64,000 nt of DNA from Herbaspirillum sp. ASV7 (GCF_016429215.1 NZ_JAELUH010000010.1:32723-96722); one strand, 5' to 3'. Counted from the stretch's first letter, positions 9,577 through 21,641 are shown. Made by a program: numbers and translations. The notes: generated by a model not told the origin, from the letters alone.

Positions 9577-11619
9577 TTATTTTTTAGGCGTTAGGTGACG
9601 GGGAGTGGTTTTTCCGGGCGCCGGGGCTTGCGGTGGCTTCTTTACTTCGTCGAGCAGATGGGCGCAGTCGGCTTGCTGGTCGCCATCGATGTTGATCAGC
9701 GGGAGGATCGCCGTCACCGGCGCCAGCAGGCCCAGCGCAACTGCGCCGCCGGCGCGCAGGGCCAATACCCCCTTGTTCACGCCGACGTCGGGATTCTTGA
9801 AGCTGCCGCTGACATACAGCGGCGAGCGCAGGGAGATGATGCGCAATCCTTTGCTCTTGGGGTGAATGTTCAGATCCAGTTTTTCCTGCTTCATGTCGAT
9901 GCTGCCGTCGACCACGATGAGCGCATCCTCGGTGTCGAGCAGCAGCGTCTTCACGTCCATGACGCCATTGTGCACAGGCAGGTCGCCGGCCAGGCAATTG
10001 AGCCGGACCTCCTTGTCGCCGAACAGCTTGCTGATGACCACGTTGCCCACGTTGAGTCCGGCCGCTTCCAGCAGGAATTTGCTGATCGCGCCCTGGTTGA
10101 CCAGGGTCTTCACCTCGCCATTGGCCGAACCCAACATGGCCGCCACCGAATTGCCGGTGGACGACAGCCGGGCATCGCCATTGATCTCGCCGAAGCTGGT
10201 GTGCGATGCATCCAGTTGTGGATAAAGTTTCTGGATCTTCAGCTTGCGTGCCGACAGGCTCATCTCGGACTTCATCTGCGCCGCCTGGCCATCGAGCCGG
10301 ATGGTCGAACTGAGCGTGCCACCGGCTACGCCAAAGTCCAGTGGTGCCAGGGTCAGCACCTTGTCCTTGAGGATCAGGTGGGCCTGCAGGTCGCTGATGG
10401 GCAGGTCCTTCTGCTTGACGATGCGCTTGCCGGTCAGGCGCACGTCGGCGTCCAGCGCACCCCAGGCGTCGGTACTGAAGGTCTTCACCGGCAGTATCTT
10501 GTCCACAGGCTGACGCTCTTGCGCACCGCGTTCGGCCTTCTGGGCATTGGAATCGGCACCGATCAGCGGCGCCAGGTCGTCGAAGCGCAGTTCATTGGAG
10601 GTCAGCGTCCCGGAAAGGCTGGGCCGCGCGCTGCCAGCGCCGGTGGCGTAGTGCAGATCGCCGTGGATATCGCTCTGGCCGACCTTGCCACTGAATTGCT
10701 CGTAGCTCCATTCACTGTGCCCGGCATCGATCTTGCCGATGAGCCGGCCCTCGGTGGCAAAGGGCGGCGTCTCCGGCAGCAGCACGCCGGTCAGCGGATA
10801 GAGATTGCCCATGCTGGCGCCCGAGACCGACAGCCGCAGGTCCAGTGCCGCCAGCTCGGCCGGCTTGGTCAGCGTGCCGCGCACGCCGATGGCGGTCTTG
10901 CCGACCTTGACCTCGGCCTGCAGCGGATAGGGTTGTTGCGGGTCCTGCAGCGACAGCACGCCGCCGGCCTTGCCCTGGCCCGATACAGGCGCGCCATTGA
11001 AGCTGCCGGCCAGCTTCCAGCCCAGTCCATAGAGCCGCTCCCTGTCGGGATCAAGGGTGTCGATGTCGGCCTTGATATTGATCTTGTCCACAGCGTCATC
11101 CAGGGCCAGCTTGCCCTGGCGCAGCGCAATGCGGCCCAGCTGCAGTTGCCAGGCCGAGGGGCCATCGCTGCTGCTCTTGAAGGTCCAGTTGTTCACAGCC
11201 TCGCGGTTGCGCAGCAGCGACACCGCCGGATCCTGCACCTCCAGCGAGGGCAGGGAAATCTTGTGCACAAGCAAAGGCAGCGGGTTCAGCGTGAATGTCA
11301 CCCGGCGTACCGTCGCCATCGGGCCAGACGGGGCGAAGGCGGGCGGATTGCCCAGGCGCAGATCCTCGGCCTGCAAACGTGGCCAGGGCAGCCAGCGAGC
11401 CCAGAACCCGGCCGGCGGCACCGTGGCTTCGGGGCGTTGCCAGTGCAGCGACAGGTCGCCCTGGATGACGAACTCGCGCCCGATCGCGGCCGATACGCGG
11501 TCGTTGATCCAGGGTTTGGCCCGGTTCCAGTCGAAGATGAGGATGAAGATGATGGTTGCGGTGATCACCGCGATCAGGCTGGCGAGCAGCCAGAGGATGG
11601 TTCTTGTCAGGCGCGACAT
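9577..11619 (-). CDS. AsmA-family inner-membrane protein
   Basis: A 680-residue AsmA-like protein. An N-terminal transmembrane anchor (about residues 7-29, ILWLLASLIAVITATIIFIL) leads into FDWNRAKPWINDRVSAAIGR, the conserved AsmA start. A long beta-rich periplasmic body follows, with the C-terminal AsmA block around TLLLDTEDALIVVDGSIDMKQ and LNIHPKSKGLRIISLRSPL. The family bridges inner and outer membrane and is linked to phospholipid transport and outer-membrane homeostasis. The start at 11619 opens directly on the anchor. The last ~20 residues are Pro/Lys-rich. It is flanked upstream by a second LysR gene on the same strand. Confidence 0.87.
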   Translation of the reverse strand: MSRLTRTILWLLASLIAVITATIIFILIFDWNRAKPWINDRVSAAIGREFVIQGDLSLHWQRPEATVPPAGFWARWLPWPRLQAEDLRLGNPPAFAPSGPMATVRRVTFTLNPLPLLVHKISLPSLEVQDPAVSLLRNREAVNNWTFKSSSDGPSAWQLQLGRIALRQGKLALDDAVDKINIKADIDTLDPDRERLYGLGWKLAGSFNGAPVSGQGKAGGVLSLQDPQQPYPLQAEVKVGKTAIGVRGTLTKPAELAALDLRLSVSGASMGNLYPLTGVLLPETPPFATEGRLIGKIDAGHSEWSYEQFSGKVGQSDIHGDLHYATGAGSARPSLSGTLTSNELRFDDLAPLIGADSNAQKAERGAQERQPVDKILPVKTFSTDAWGALDADVRLTGKRIVKQKDLPISDLQAHLILKDKVLTLAPLDFGVAGGTLSSTIRLDGQAAQMKSEMSLSARKLKIQKLYPQLDASHTSFGEINGDARLSSTGNSVAAMLGSANGEVKTLVNQGAISKFLLEAAGLNVGNVVISKLFGDKEVRLNCLAGDLPVHNGVMDVKTLLLDTEDALIVVDGSIDMKQEKLDLNIHPKSKGLRIISLRSPLYVSGSFKNPDVGVNKGVLALRAGGAVALGLLAPVTAILPLINIDGDQQADCAHLLDEVKKPPQAPAPGKTTPRHLTPKK

Positions 11620-11697
11620 CGGCAGGTCTTCCTGTGGAGGATTGTCAACATGCGCCGATGCCCCGCCGGCATCCCACAGCCGGCTACCGCGACTGCA

Positions 11698-12657
11698 TCA
11701 GCGCTTCATGTTGATACGACCGAATTCGTCATGCGTTGTTGCAGACAAGTGCGCGCGCAACCACTTGTGGGCCGGATTGCGGGCGTCGCGCTCGTGCCAC
11801 AACATGTCCACATGCTCTTCCGGCGTCTGGAAGGGCAGCTCCTTGACCACCAGTACCTCGGCCATGCCGGTGGCCGCCACCAGGTGGCGCGGCAAGACTG
11901 TCAGCAACTCCGAGCTGGCCACGATGCGCCCGGCCGTGAAGAACTGGTTCACCGTCAGCAGGATCTTGCGCTCGCGGTTCATGCCCGCCAGCACGTCATC
12001 GATGACGGCATGGGGTTTGCCCGACAGGCTCACCAGCAGGTGGTCGGCGCCGCAATAGCTGTCCAGCGTCAGGGGCTGGCCGGCCAGCGGATGGTTCTTG
12101 TGCATCACGCACACGTATTGCCCGGTGTAGAGCCGGGCGTGGCTGATCTGGGTCTTGGCCATGCCCTGGCCATCGGCCAGCTGCGCGGTCACGCCGGGGA
12201 AGAAGCCGACCGCCAGGTCGATGTCGCCGCGCAGCAGCATGGCGCGCGGGTCGCGGGTGGTCAGCGGCATCATGCGGATCTTGATGCGCGGGGCGTCGCG
12301 CATGATGGTGCGCACCAGCGACGGCAGCCACAGCGCGGCCGTGGCATCGACCATGGCCATGCGGAAGGTGTTCTGGGCGCGCGAGATGTCGAAGCTTTCC
12401 GGCGCGATCACCGCTTCCAGCTCCGAGAGTGCGCGGCGCACCGTGGGCCACAGCTCCTCGGCGCGTGGCGTGGGCTTGACGCCATGGGCGGTGCGGATCA
12501 CCAGGTCATCGTTCAGGGTATCGCGCAGGCGGCGTAGCGCATTGGAGACAGCCGGCTGGGTCATGGCCAGCAGGTTGGCCGCACGCGTCAGGTTCTGCTC
12601 GGTCATGACGGCGTCGAATACGCGCAACAGGTTCAGGTCCAGGGTGAGAAAGCTCAT
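11698..12657 (-). CDS. LysR-family transcriptional regulator (NodD/PcaR-like type)
   Basis: A 319-residue LTTR. It opens at the ATG at 12657 with MSFLTLDLNLLRVFDAVMTE, then QNLTRAANLLAMTQPAVSNAL, a LysR HTH. The effector domain contains PSLVRTIMRDAPRIKIRMMPL and DLAVGFFPG, typical of LTTRs that start with the LDLNLL motif. The 17 codons upstream in the same frame are dropped because the HTH begins right at this ATG. It is divergent from the small gene at 12826, with a shared intergenic region holding a promoter-like block at 12735-12770. No metabolic partner gene is adjacent, so its targets are unknown. Confidence 0.87.
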   Translation of the reverse strand: MSFLTLDLNLLRVFDAVMTEQNLTRAANLLAMTQPAVSNALRRLRDTLNDDLVIRTAHGVKPTPRAEELWPTVRRALSELEAVIAPESFDISRAQNTFRMAMVDATAALWLPSLVRTIMRDAPRIKIRMMPLTTRDPRAMLLRGDIDLAVGFFPGVTAQLADGQGMAKTQISHARLYTGQYVCVMHKNHPLAGQPLTLDSYCGADHLLVSLSGKPHAVIDDVLAGMNRERKILLTVNQFFTAGRIVASSELLTVLPRHLVAATGMAEVLVVKELPFQTPEEHVDMLWHERDARNPAHKWLRAHLSATTHDEFGRINMKR

Positions 12658-12734
12658 AGGGCGGGCCTTTGCGGCAGTAAGGGAGTCGCGAATGAACGCC
12701 GGTCGCATCCGGCAGAAATATTATTCACAGATTA

Positions 12735-12770
12735 TATAACTGATATCCGAAACGGAAAGTGGTCAAACAA
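12735..12770 (+). promoter_or_regulatory. Conserved upstream block of small gene 1
   Basis: A 36-bp block (TATAACTGATAT ... AAAGTGGTCAAACAA) matches a block at 13547-13582 in front of the second small gene at 27 of 36 positions without gaps. It lies 56 bp before the ATG at 12826. Conservation in a duplicated leader suggests a shared promoter or regulator site; which sigma factor reads it is not evident. Confidence 0.55.
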
Positions 12771-12825
12771 ATGTGAGTTCACTACACTGCAATGCAACAT
12801 AACACAACCCGTCAAGGATCGAATC

Positions 12826-13059
12826 ATGGCAACCATCGCACAAAGCACCAACAGCACCTTCAAGAGCAAGTTCGCTGCCGTCATGCGCAACATCTTCATT
12901 CACTTCGTCAAGGCCCACGAGCTGCAAGCCGTCGCCCTGGTCGCTGCTGAACAAGACCGCGTGAACGGTTCGCGCCAACTGAACCGCATGGCCGACAAGT
13001 TCGAAGCCACCCAGCCCAACCTGGCTGCTGAGCTGCGCTTCATCGCCTCGCGCGGCTGA
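12826..13059 (+). CDS. Small protein of unknown function, member 1 of a duplicated pair
   Basis: A 77-residue basic protein without an obvious membrane segment. The N-terminal half (MATIAQSTNSTFKSKFAAVM) is unlike its partner. The C-terminal 27 residues (QLNRMADKFEATQPN then LAAELRFIASRG) are 16/27 identical to the end of the 105-residue protein at 13672. GTCAAGGATC before the ATG contains a good ribosome-binding site. The gene is followed by a ~180-nt 3' UTR ending in a CU-rich 28-mer and terminator that are also duplicated. I recognise no family. The arrangement recalls small-ORF mRNAs whose 3' ends give anti-Shine-Dalgarno sRNAs. Confidence 0.75.
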   Translation: MATIAQSTNSTFKSKFAAVMRNIFIHFVKAHELQAVALVAAEQDRVNGSRQLNRMADKFEATQPNLAAELRFIASRG

Positions 13060-13240
13060 TCGCCGGAAGGTTTCCGTAGCACCCGTTTCAAGTTTTTACC
13101 CGTTGCGCACCATCGCTGCGCGACGTTGGCGACAGGCCCAGCAGGCCATCGCCTGGTAGTCCAGGATTTCGGTAGTTCCGGCGCGTACGGCGCTTGTGTT
13201 GACGCTGATTCGATCAACGCGTCAGGACACCGATCCGTTG

Positions 13241-13302
13241 TCTCCTCCTCCCTCTTTAGGAAGGATTAACCCCGCAGGCCTGGCCTGTGGGGTTTTTTTT
13301 TT
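13241..13302 (+). ncRNA. Candidate CU-rich 3' UTR-derived sRNA 1 with terminator
   Basis: TCTCCTCCTCCCTCTTTAGG and the next 8 bases (13241-13268) are identical to 14069-14096. CCTCCTCCC is complementary to the Shine-Dalgarno sequence and could fold against the adjoining AGGAAGGA. Directly behind is a terminator, AACCCCGCAGGCC / GGCCTGTGGGGTT (13268-13294), followed by a T tract. This architecture resembles the CU-rich anti-SD sRNAs described in alphaproteobacteria (CcsR/cuckoo types), which is an analogy only. Confidence 0.5.
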
Positions 13303-13546
13303 GTACGGCCGGTTTGCCGCCGCCGGCCACCACAGGGCGGATTGCGAAGTCGCACCGGCCCACGATATTCACCGGACAGAAGCATGGCGTCAAATGACGT
13401 TGTATTTTTGTTGAAGCCCGCCGCCATCGAAGGCCTCATTGTCCCCATGGCAACTCCCGGGAAAGCGGCCGGCGTCAGCGTGCAAGCGGGTTTGCGACCG
13501 ATACCCCGGCACCGGCCAGCAAGCGTCGAGCTACATTCACGAATCG

Positions 13547-13582
13547 TATATCTGATATGAGAACTCTAAAGTAGTCATACAA
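13547..13582 (+). promoter_or_regulatory. Conserved upstream block of small gene 2
   Basis: Counterpart of 12735-12770 (TATATCTGATAT ... AAAGTAGTCATACAA). It lies about 90 bp before the ATG at 13672, at the end of a ~245-bp stretch (13303-13546) in which I see no gene. Confidence 0.5.
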
Positions 13583-13671
13583 GGCCCGGCACATCATACT
13601 GCGACGCAACAACAGTGAGATTGAACGCCGCGCAGTCGTGTCGCGGCATGATTATCAGAGGTAGAAATATC

Positions 13672-13989
13672 ATGTCTTTCCTGAACCTGGCCTTTCCCGC
13701 AGAAGCAGCATTGCCCTTCGCCCAGACGATGATGGGCATGTTCGTGGCTTACCTGCGTCCGGCCTTGGGCCTGGGTGCACTGGTGACCTTCGTGATGATC
13801 TTCAAGCCACTGATCCTGGGTCTGGCGCAAGCCGCCGTATTGTTGGTCAAGCCGCGCAAGTCGCTGGAACAGCGCATCCTGGCGCACAAGTTCAGCGGCA
13901 AGATGATGTTGAACCGCATGGCCAACGAATACAGCATGACCCAGCCCAATTTCGCCGCCGAACTGCGCAACATGGCCGCGCGTGACTGA
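13672..13989 (+). CDS. Small membrane protein of unknown function, member 2 of a duplicated pair
   Basis: A 105-residue protein. It has a hydrophobic N-terminal half with one or two probable membrane segments (about residues 10-30 and 33-58, e.g. LGLGALVTFVMIF and LILGLAQAAVLLV). A cytoplasmic tail follows, ending NRMANEYSMTQPNFAAELRN, the same C-terminal motif as the 77-residue protein at 12826. Start: ATG at 13672 (MSFLNLAF), preceded by AGAGGTAG; a frame extension to 13615 is ignored. Followed by the same CU-rich 28-mer and a terminator. The shared tail on a membrane-anchored and a soluble partner suggests a common binding target or localisation signal, which is an inference. Confidence 0.75.
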   Translation: MSFLNLAFPAEAALPFAQTMMGMFVAYLRPALGLGALVTFVMIFKPLILGLAQAAVLLVKPRKSLEQRILAHKFSGKMMLNRMANEYSMTQPNFAAELRNMAARD

Positions 13990-14068
13990 TCGATAGTCCC
14001 CGCCAGCGTGCAGTTCGAGGCCCACCGGCTTCTGGTCGTGTAGTAGAGGTTTTGTAGTACGTACTGTG

Positions 14069-14130
14069 TCTCCTCCTCCCTCTTTAGGAAGGATTAGCCC
14101 CGCAAGCGCAAGCTCGCGGGGCTTTTTTTT
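14069..14130 (+). ncRNA. Candidate CU-rich 3' UTR-derived sRNA 2 with terminator
   Basis: Bases 14069-14096 repeat the 28-mer of 13241-13268 exactly. The terminator stem is AGCCCCGCAAGC (14096-14107) with its partner (14112-14123) and TTTTTTTT after it. Immediately upstream, AGTACGTACT is self-complementary. Flanking 3' UTR sequences differ between the two copies, so the 28-mer is selectively conserved. Confidence 0.5.
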
Positions 14131-14211
14131 GCGCCAGCGGCCCGCCTGCTGTGCTGGCAATCGTGATAACTTGTCCCCCTGCCAATCAACATCGCATTGC
14201 CGCAAGACATC

Positions 14212-14979
14212 ATGTGCCAGCTCCTCGGGATGAACTGCAACACCCCTACCGATATCGTGTTCAGCTTTACCGGTTTCGCCACCCGTGGCGGCCTGACCGA
14301 TCATCACAAGGATGGCTGGGGCATCGCCTTCTTCGAGGGTTCGGGCGTGCGCACCTTCGTGGATCACCAGGCGGCAGTGGATTCCCCGGTAGCCGAGCTC
14401 ATCAAGCGCTACCCGATCAAGTCCCAGCATGTCATCGCGCATATCCGCAAGGCCACCCAGGGCCGGGTCACGCTGGCCAATTGCCATCCCTTCGTGCGCG
14501 AGCTGTGGGGGCGCTATTGGGTCTTTGCCCACAACGGCGACCTGAAGAACTTCACTCCTGAACTGGATGGCCCTTTCCGTCCGGTCGGCACCACCGATAG
14601 TGAACTGGCCTTTTGCTTCATCCTGCAGGAGATGCGCAAGCGTTTCGGCGACAGCCTGCCGCTGCTGGCCGACCTGCGCGCCGCGCTGCGCGAGATCGTC
14701 GACCAGATCGCCAGCCATGGCACCTTCAACATGCTGCTCTCGGACGGCTCTGCATTTTATACCCACTGTTCCACCAACCTTTACTACATCGTCCGCCAGC
14801 ACCCGTTTGCCACCGCCAAGCTGTCTGACGAGGATCTGTCGGTCGATTTTTCCCAGGTCACCACCAGCAATGACCGGGTCGCCGTCATCGTCACCCAGCC
14901 GCTGACCGACAACGAAACCTGGACCCCCTACCAGCCCGGTGAGCTGAAGGTATTCGTCGATGGCGCCGTCGTTGCCTGA
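14212..14979 (+). CDS. Class II glutamine amidotransferase (YafJ-type)
   Basis: A 255-residue N-terminal-nucleophile amidohydrolase domain protein. The start ATG at 14212 places the catalytic Cys at position 2 (MCQLLGMNCNTPTDI), exposed after Met removal. Further class II motifs are RGGLTDHHKDGWGIAF, AHIRKATQG, VFAHNGDLK and GTTDSELAFC. It would release ammonia from glutamine or hydrolyse a gamma-glutamyl-type amide; no synthase domain is attached and the physiological substrate is unknown. It stands alone just upstream of the dnaA region. Confidence 0.88.
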   Translation: MCQLLGMNCNTPTDIVFSFTGFATRGGLTDHHKDGWGIAFFEGSGVRTFVDHQAAVDSPVAELIKRYPIKSQHVIAHIRKATQGRVTLANCHPFVRELWGRYWVFAHNGDLKNFTPELDGPFRPVGTTDSELAFCFILQEMRKRFGDSLPLLADLRAALREIVDQIASHGTFNMLLSDGSAFYTHCSTNLYYIVRQHPFATAKLSDEDLSVDFSQVTTSNDRVAVIVTQPLTDNETWTPYQPGELKVFVDGAVVA

Positions 14980-14999
14980 ATGCTTGGGCCGTTTCATCT

Positions 15000-15351
15000 T
15001 GTCCACAGGTATCAAAAGGGGACATAGCTGACCCCTCTCCCTGGTTTTGCACAGCCTGTTACAAAAAACCTTGTCCCCGTCAAAATCCTTGTCAGTTCAA
15101 TAATTCATCGACTCTGTCCCTCTAACGTCCACGTTGCAAGCGCCTCCGGAGAATGAGGACATGCGGAGCTGCTGCGCAGCCTGTGGATAGATCAAGTTTT
15201 TCGGATGAATTTGCGTATGCGCCTGTGGATAACTTGGGTATACCGGGGTAAAATGCGTCCCTCGTTTCGCGCCCGGACGACTTCATTTCGCCTGACCCAC
15301 CGACCCTGGATGGGACAGCCGGGCGCCGCACTAATCCGATAAGAAAGCTTC
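15000..15351. promoter_or_regulatory. dnaA upstream region with DnaA boxes (second origin candidate / autoregulation)
   Basis: The gap between the amidotransferase gene and dnaA holds TTGTCCACA (15000), TGTGGATAG (15182-15190) and TGTGGATAA extended by CTTGGG (15224-15232), with AT-rich stretches at 15060-15110 and 15190-15215. It probably contains the dnaA promoter with DnaA autoregulation, and could be or include oriC. Confidence 0.5.
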
Positions 15352-16752
15352 ATGGAAAACTTCTGGCAGGCCTGCTCCCACAAACTAGAGCAGGAGCTGA
15401 CCCCTCAGCAATACAGCGCCTGGATCAAGCCGCTGGTGCCGCTCGACTTTGAAGACGGGCTGCTGCGCATCGCCGCGCCCAATCGCTTCAAGCTGGACTG
15501 GGTCAAGACCCAGTTCGCCAACCGCATCACCGCGTTGGCCTGCGAATACTGGGATGCGCCCACCGAAGTCCAGTTCGTGCTGGACCCGCGCGGCAACCAG
15601 GGCCGGCGTCCGGCCGCCAGCGCGCAAGCTGCCGGCGGCGGTGCCAACGGCCTGGGCTTGCCCAACCACGAGCAGCTGCACCTGGACCCCGAGCCGGCCC
15701 AGCCGGTGCGTGCCGTGGCGCCGCGCCAGGAACAGTCGCGCATCAACCCGGTGCTGACCTTCGACAACCTGGTTACCGGTAAGGCCAACCAGCTGGCGCG
15801 CGCCGCCGCCACCCAGGTCGCCAACAACCCCGGCACCTCGTACAACCCGCTGTTCCTGTACGGCGGCGTGGGTCTGGGTAAGACCCACATCATCCACGCC
15901 ATCGGCAACCAGGTGCTTGTGGATAACCCGGGCGCCAAGATCCGCTACATCCACGCCGAGCAATACGTGCGCGACGTCGTCACGGCCTACCAGCGCAAGG
16001 GTTTCGACGACTTCAAGCGTTACTACCACTCGCTGGACCTGCTGCTGATCGACGATATCCAGTTCTTCGGCGGCAAGAGCCGCACCCAGGAAGAATTCTT
16101 CTACGCCTTCGAAGCCCTGATCGCAGCCAAGAAGCAGATCATCATCACCAGTGATACCTACCCCAAGGAAATCAGTGGCATGGATGACCGCCTGATCTCC
16201 CGCTTCGACTCCGGCCTGACGGTGGCCATCGAGCCGCCCGAACTGGAGATGCGCGTGGCCATCCTGATGAAGAAGGCCGCTGCCGAGGACGTGGTGCTCT
16301 CCGACGACGTCGCCTTCTTCGTCGCCAAGCACCTGCGCTCCAACGTGCGCGAGCTCGAAGGCGCGCTGCGCAAGATCCTGGCCTACTCGCGCTTCCACGG
16401 CAAGGACATCACCATCGATGTCGTCAAGGAAGCCCTGAAGGACTTGCTGTCGGTGCAGAACCGCCAGATCTCGGTGGAAAACATCCAGAAGACGGTGGCC
16501 GACTTCTTCAACATCAAGGTCGCCGACATGTATTCCAAGAAGCGTCCGGCCAACATCGCCCGTCCGCGCCAGATCGCCATGTACCTGGCCAAGGAGCTGA
16601 CCCAGAAGAGCCTGCCGGAAATCGGCGACCTCTTCGGCGGCCGCGACCACACCACGGTGCTGCACGCGGTGCGCAAGATCGCCGCCGACCGCGCCAAGAG
16701 CCCGGAATGCAACCATGAGCTGCACGTGCTGGAGCAAACCCTGAAGGGTTGA
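15352..16752 (+). CDS. dnaA: Chromosomal replication initiator protein DnaA
   Basis: A 466-residue AAA+ initiator that binds 9-mer DnaA boxes and melts the origin. Domain I is [16 protein letters not shown]; a Gly/Ala/Pro-rich domain II spans about residues 85-130. Domain III has Walker [11 protein letters not shown], Walker [10 protein letters not shown] and the arginine-finger box. Domain IV ends with the DnaA signature [14 protein letters not shown]. Length is normal. Its own coding sequence contains a perfect DnaA box (TGTGGATAA, 15918-15926). Followed by a strong hairpin terminator and then dnaN. Confidence 0.98.
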   Translation: MENFWQACSHKLEQELTPQQYSAWIKPLVPLDFEDGLLRIAAPNRFKLDWVKTQFANRITALACEYWDAPTEVQFVLDPRGNQGRRPAASAQAAGGGANGLGLPNHEQLHLDPEPAQPVRAVAPRQEQSRINPVLTFDNLVTGKANQLARAAATQVANNPGTSYNPLFLYGGVGLGKTHIIHAIGNQVLVDNPGAKIRYIHAEQYVRDVVTAYQRKGFDDFKRYYHSLDLLLIDDIQFFGGKSRTQEEFFYAFEALIAAKKQIIITSDTYPKEISGMDDRLISRFDSGLTVAIEPPELEMRVAILMKKAAAEDVVLSDDVAFFVAKHLRSNVRELEGALRKILAYSRFHGKDITIDVVKEALKDLLSVQNRQISVENIQKTVADFFNIKVADMYSKKRPANIARPRQIAMYLAKELTQKSLPEIGDLFGGRDHTTVLHAVRKIAADRAKSPECNHELHVLEQTLKG

Positions 16753-16784
16753 CCCGGCCGGCCACGGGGTTTGCCCTGTGGATA

Positions 16785-16828
16785 AAAAGACAATGCCGCC
16801 CGCGTCCGCGCCGGCGGCATTGTCTTTT
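16785..16828 (+). terminator. Terminator after dnaA
   Basis: Perfect 16-bp stem AAAAGACAATGCCGCC (16785-16800) / GGCGGCATTGTCTTTT (16813-16828), 12-nt loop. A DnaA box (TGTGGATAA, 16777-16785) touches its left arm and another follows at 16852-16860. In the remaining gene-free stretch (16861-17370) I see only the dnaN leader and no gene. Confidence 0.85.
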
Positions 16829-17370
16829 CCACAGCGACACGCCAAAAATGCTGTGGATAAAATAAAAAACCGCCTGCGGCGCTGCACTTCCCGCCCCGGG
16901 GCAAGGACTGCGGCCAGCGATCGCGGCTGCGCTTTTTACCCCCTCCGCACCCATGGCGCACTACTCCGAAGAGGGGATGATTGGTACAATGGAAGGCGTT
17001 ATTTCGCAGGCGGACGCAAGGGCCGGCCACGGAGCAGGAAATCCGCGAGGTAGCGAGGAAATTTCGGAGAACTACCCTTCAACATCGGGTAAAAGTATTC
17101 AAATATTCCAAACGTGTAGCCAAGTGTATTAAGTGGCCCGGTCAGGTCTGGCAGCAGGAGACCCACCTGGGCGACGGTATCACCAGCTTTTCGGGAACGG
17201 GTTTCGTACCGGATGTCACCGGCCATGCCAATGCAGGAGCATTGCGCATCCAAGCAGGTTGAAGGGCAAGCAGCTGTTTTTCACCAGAGGAGGAACAAGC
17301 GCGACATGGGCATGACGACACGCCATCCGACGGCATCCTTTGAACCACTATTAGCAAGGACAAACTGACT

Positions 17371-18477
17371 ATGCAATTGGTTAAAACCCAACGAGACACG
17401 CTCCTGCGTCCTCTGCAGATCGTGAGTGGTATTGTCGAGCGTCGGCACACATTGCCGATTCTGGCCAATATTCTCATTCGCAAGGACGGCGAGAAGGTCT
17501 CTTTCCTGTCGACCGACATCGAAGTGCAGATCACCACGCACGCCGACGTCGGCTCCGGCAGCGAAGCCACGGCCACCACGGTGGCCGCGCGCAAGCTGCT
17601 CGACATCCTGCGCGCCCTGCCTGACTCCGGCGAGGTCGCCATCTCCCTGTCCAACAAGCGCCTGACGGTGCAGTCCGGCAAGTCGCGCTTCGCGCTGCAG
17701 ACCCTGGCCGCCGAGGAATTCCCGACCGTTGCCCAGGCCGAGCACTACAACGCCCAGGTCAACCTGCCGCAGAAGACCCTGAAGCACCTCTTCAACATGG
17801 TCCACTTCGCCATGGCCCAGCAGGACATCCGTTACTACCTCAACGGCCTGCTGCTGGTGGTGGAAGGCAAGAACGTCATTGCCGTGGCCACCGACGGCCA
17901 CCGCCTGGCCTTCTGCCAGGTCGAGACCGAAGAGGACTTCCCGCGCCAGGAAGTGATCATCCCGCGCAAGACCATCATCGAGCTGCAACGCCTGCTCGAC
18001 GACAGCGACGAAGAAGTCCAGCTGCAGATCGCCAACAACCAGGTCAAGCTGACCTTCGCCGACATCGAGCTGATCTCCAAGCTGGTGGAAGGCAAGTTCC
18101 CCGACTACACCCGCGTGGTGCCCAAGGGCTACAAGAACAGCTTCACCATCAGCCGCGACCAGCTGCTGCGCTCGCTGCAACGCGCTGCCATCATGACCAG
18201 CGACAAGTTCAAGGGCGTGCGCTGGGTGATCGCCCCGGGCAGCCTGAAGATCAGCTCCACCAACGCCGACCAGGAAGAAGCGGTCGAAGAGCTGGAAATC
18301 GACTACGGTGGCGACACCGTCGACATCGGTTTCAACGTCAGCTACCTGCTCGACGTGCTCAACAACCTGAAGAACGACTACGTCAACATCGCCCTGGGCG
18401 ATGCCAACTCGTCGGCCCTGATCACCATCCCTGACAACGCCGACTTCAAGTACGTCGTCATGCCGATGCGGATCTGA
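17371..18477 (+). CDS. dnaN: DNA polymerase III beta subunit (sliding clamp)
   Basis: A 368-residue beta clamp, the ring that tethers DNA polymerase III to the template. It starts MQLVKTQRDTLLRPLQIVSG and shows the three-domain clamp pattern, including LPILANILIRKDG and GHRLAFCQ, and ends YVVMPMRI, the classic clamp C-terminus. Standard dnaA-dnaN-gyrB order. A long leader (about 540 bp) separates it from the dnaA terminator, so it has its own promoter. It ends in a hairpin at 18498-18534. Confidence 0.98.
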   Translation: MQLVKTQRDTLLRPLQIVSGIVERRHTLPILANILIRKDGEKVSFLSTDIEVQITTHADVGSGSEATATTVAARKLLDILRALPDSGEVAISLSNKRLTVQSGKSRFALQTLAAEEFPTVAQAEHYNAQVNLPQKTLKHLFNMVHFAMAQQDIRYYLNGLLLVVEGKNVIAVATDGHRLAFCQVETEEDFPRQEVIIPRKTIIELQRLLDDSDEEVQLQIANNQVKLTFADIELISKLVEGKFPDYTRVVPKGYKNSFTISRDQLLRSLQRAAIMTSDKFKGVRWVIAPGSLKISSTNADQEEAVEELEIDYGGDTVDIGFNVSYLLDVLNNLKNDYVNIALGDANSSALITIPDNADFKYVVMPMRI

Positions 18478-18497
18478 GCACACCCGCTCCACGCGCA

Positions 18498-18534
18498 CGA
18501 GGGGCCGTCACAGACGGCCCCTCGGTCGCTTTTG
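18498..18534 (+). terminator. Terminator after dnaN
   Basis: Perfect 11-bp stem CGAGGGGCCGT (18498-18508) / ACGGCCCCTCG (18514-18524), 5-nt loop, followed by GTCGCTTTT. Confidence 0.75.
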
Positions 18535-18584
18535 AGAATTCCGTTTTTTGCAGCTCCCTAGCCACTTCCCGATCGGATGGCTAG

Positions 18585-21101
<2,517 letters not shown>

Positions 21102-21132
21102 TGCCTGTTTGTAGATGGCTGCATATTGTGAG

Positions 21133-21176
21133 AAAACCGCCCGTATAAAGGGAGAAATTTATGCGGGCGGTTTTTT
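21133..21176 (+). terminator. Terminator after gyrB; left edge of the accessory region
   Basis: AAAACCGCCCG (21133-21143) pairs with CGGGCGGTTTT (21164-21174), followed by more T. Between here and 21641 I see no gene, tRNA or clear repeat. Base composition and codon use change to the island type. Confidence 0.8.
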
Positions 21177-21641
21177 GATAGGAAATTCTTATGCAGTCAT
21201 GTACGGTGCTCTACAGAGCATTGACTCACTAGGGGCAGAGCTGCCTTTCCCCCGTTTAAATCATAGAGCTTGCATCGCGGACCAAAAACGCTCTGCTACT
21301 AGTCCTAATTCCGCACTGGCCCACCACAATGGGACTCCGCTCCGCACATTATTCCGCGATGAAAAGATTTGGTGATTTGGGCCCTTCAAAAGCAGAGCCA
21401 ACATAGCGTTCAGTAGCTCCACGACATCAGTGGTGACCGCCGGCAACAGGCATGGGTTACGGGGGCTTTACATGACGGGCATAATCCACTAACGTATCAC
21501 CTAGTCGTTACACGTCGGCTAGCCCGCCCACAAAGCGAAGCGCAATCAGGCAACGTGTTGTATGTCAGTGGACTTTCCCTAACTGGCTACTGTCTTGGTG
21601 TGTGGGCGCGCTAAAGGTTGGTAGCAGTTCGGAGAGCCCAA

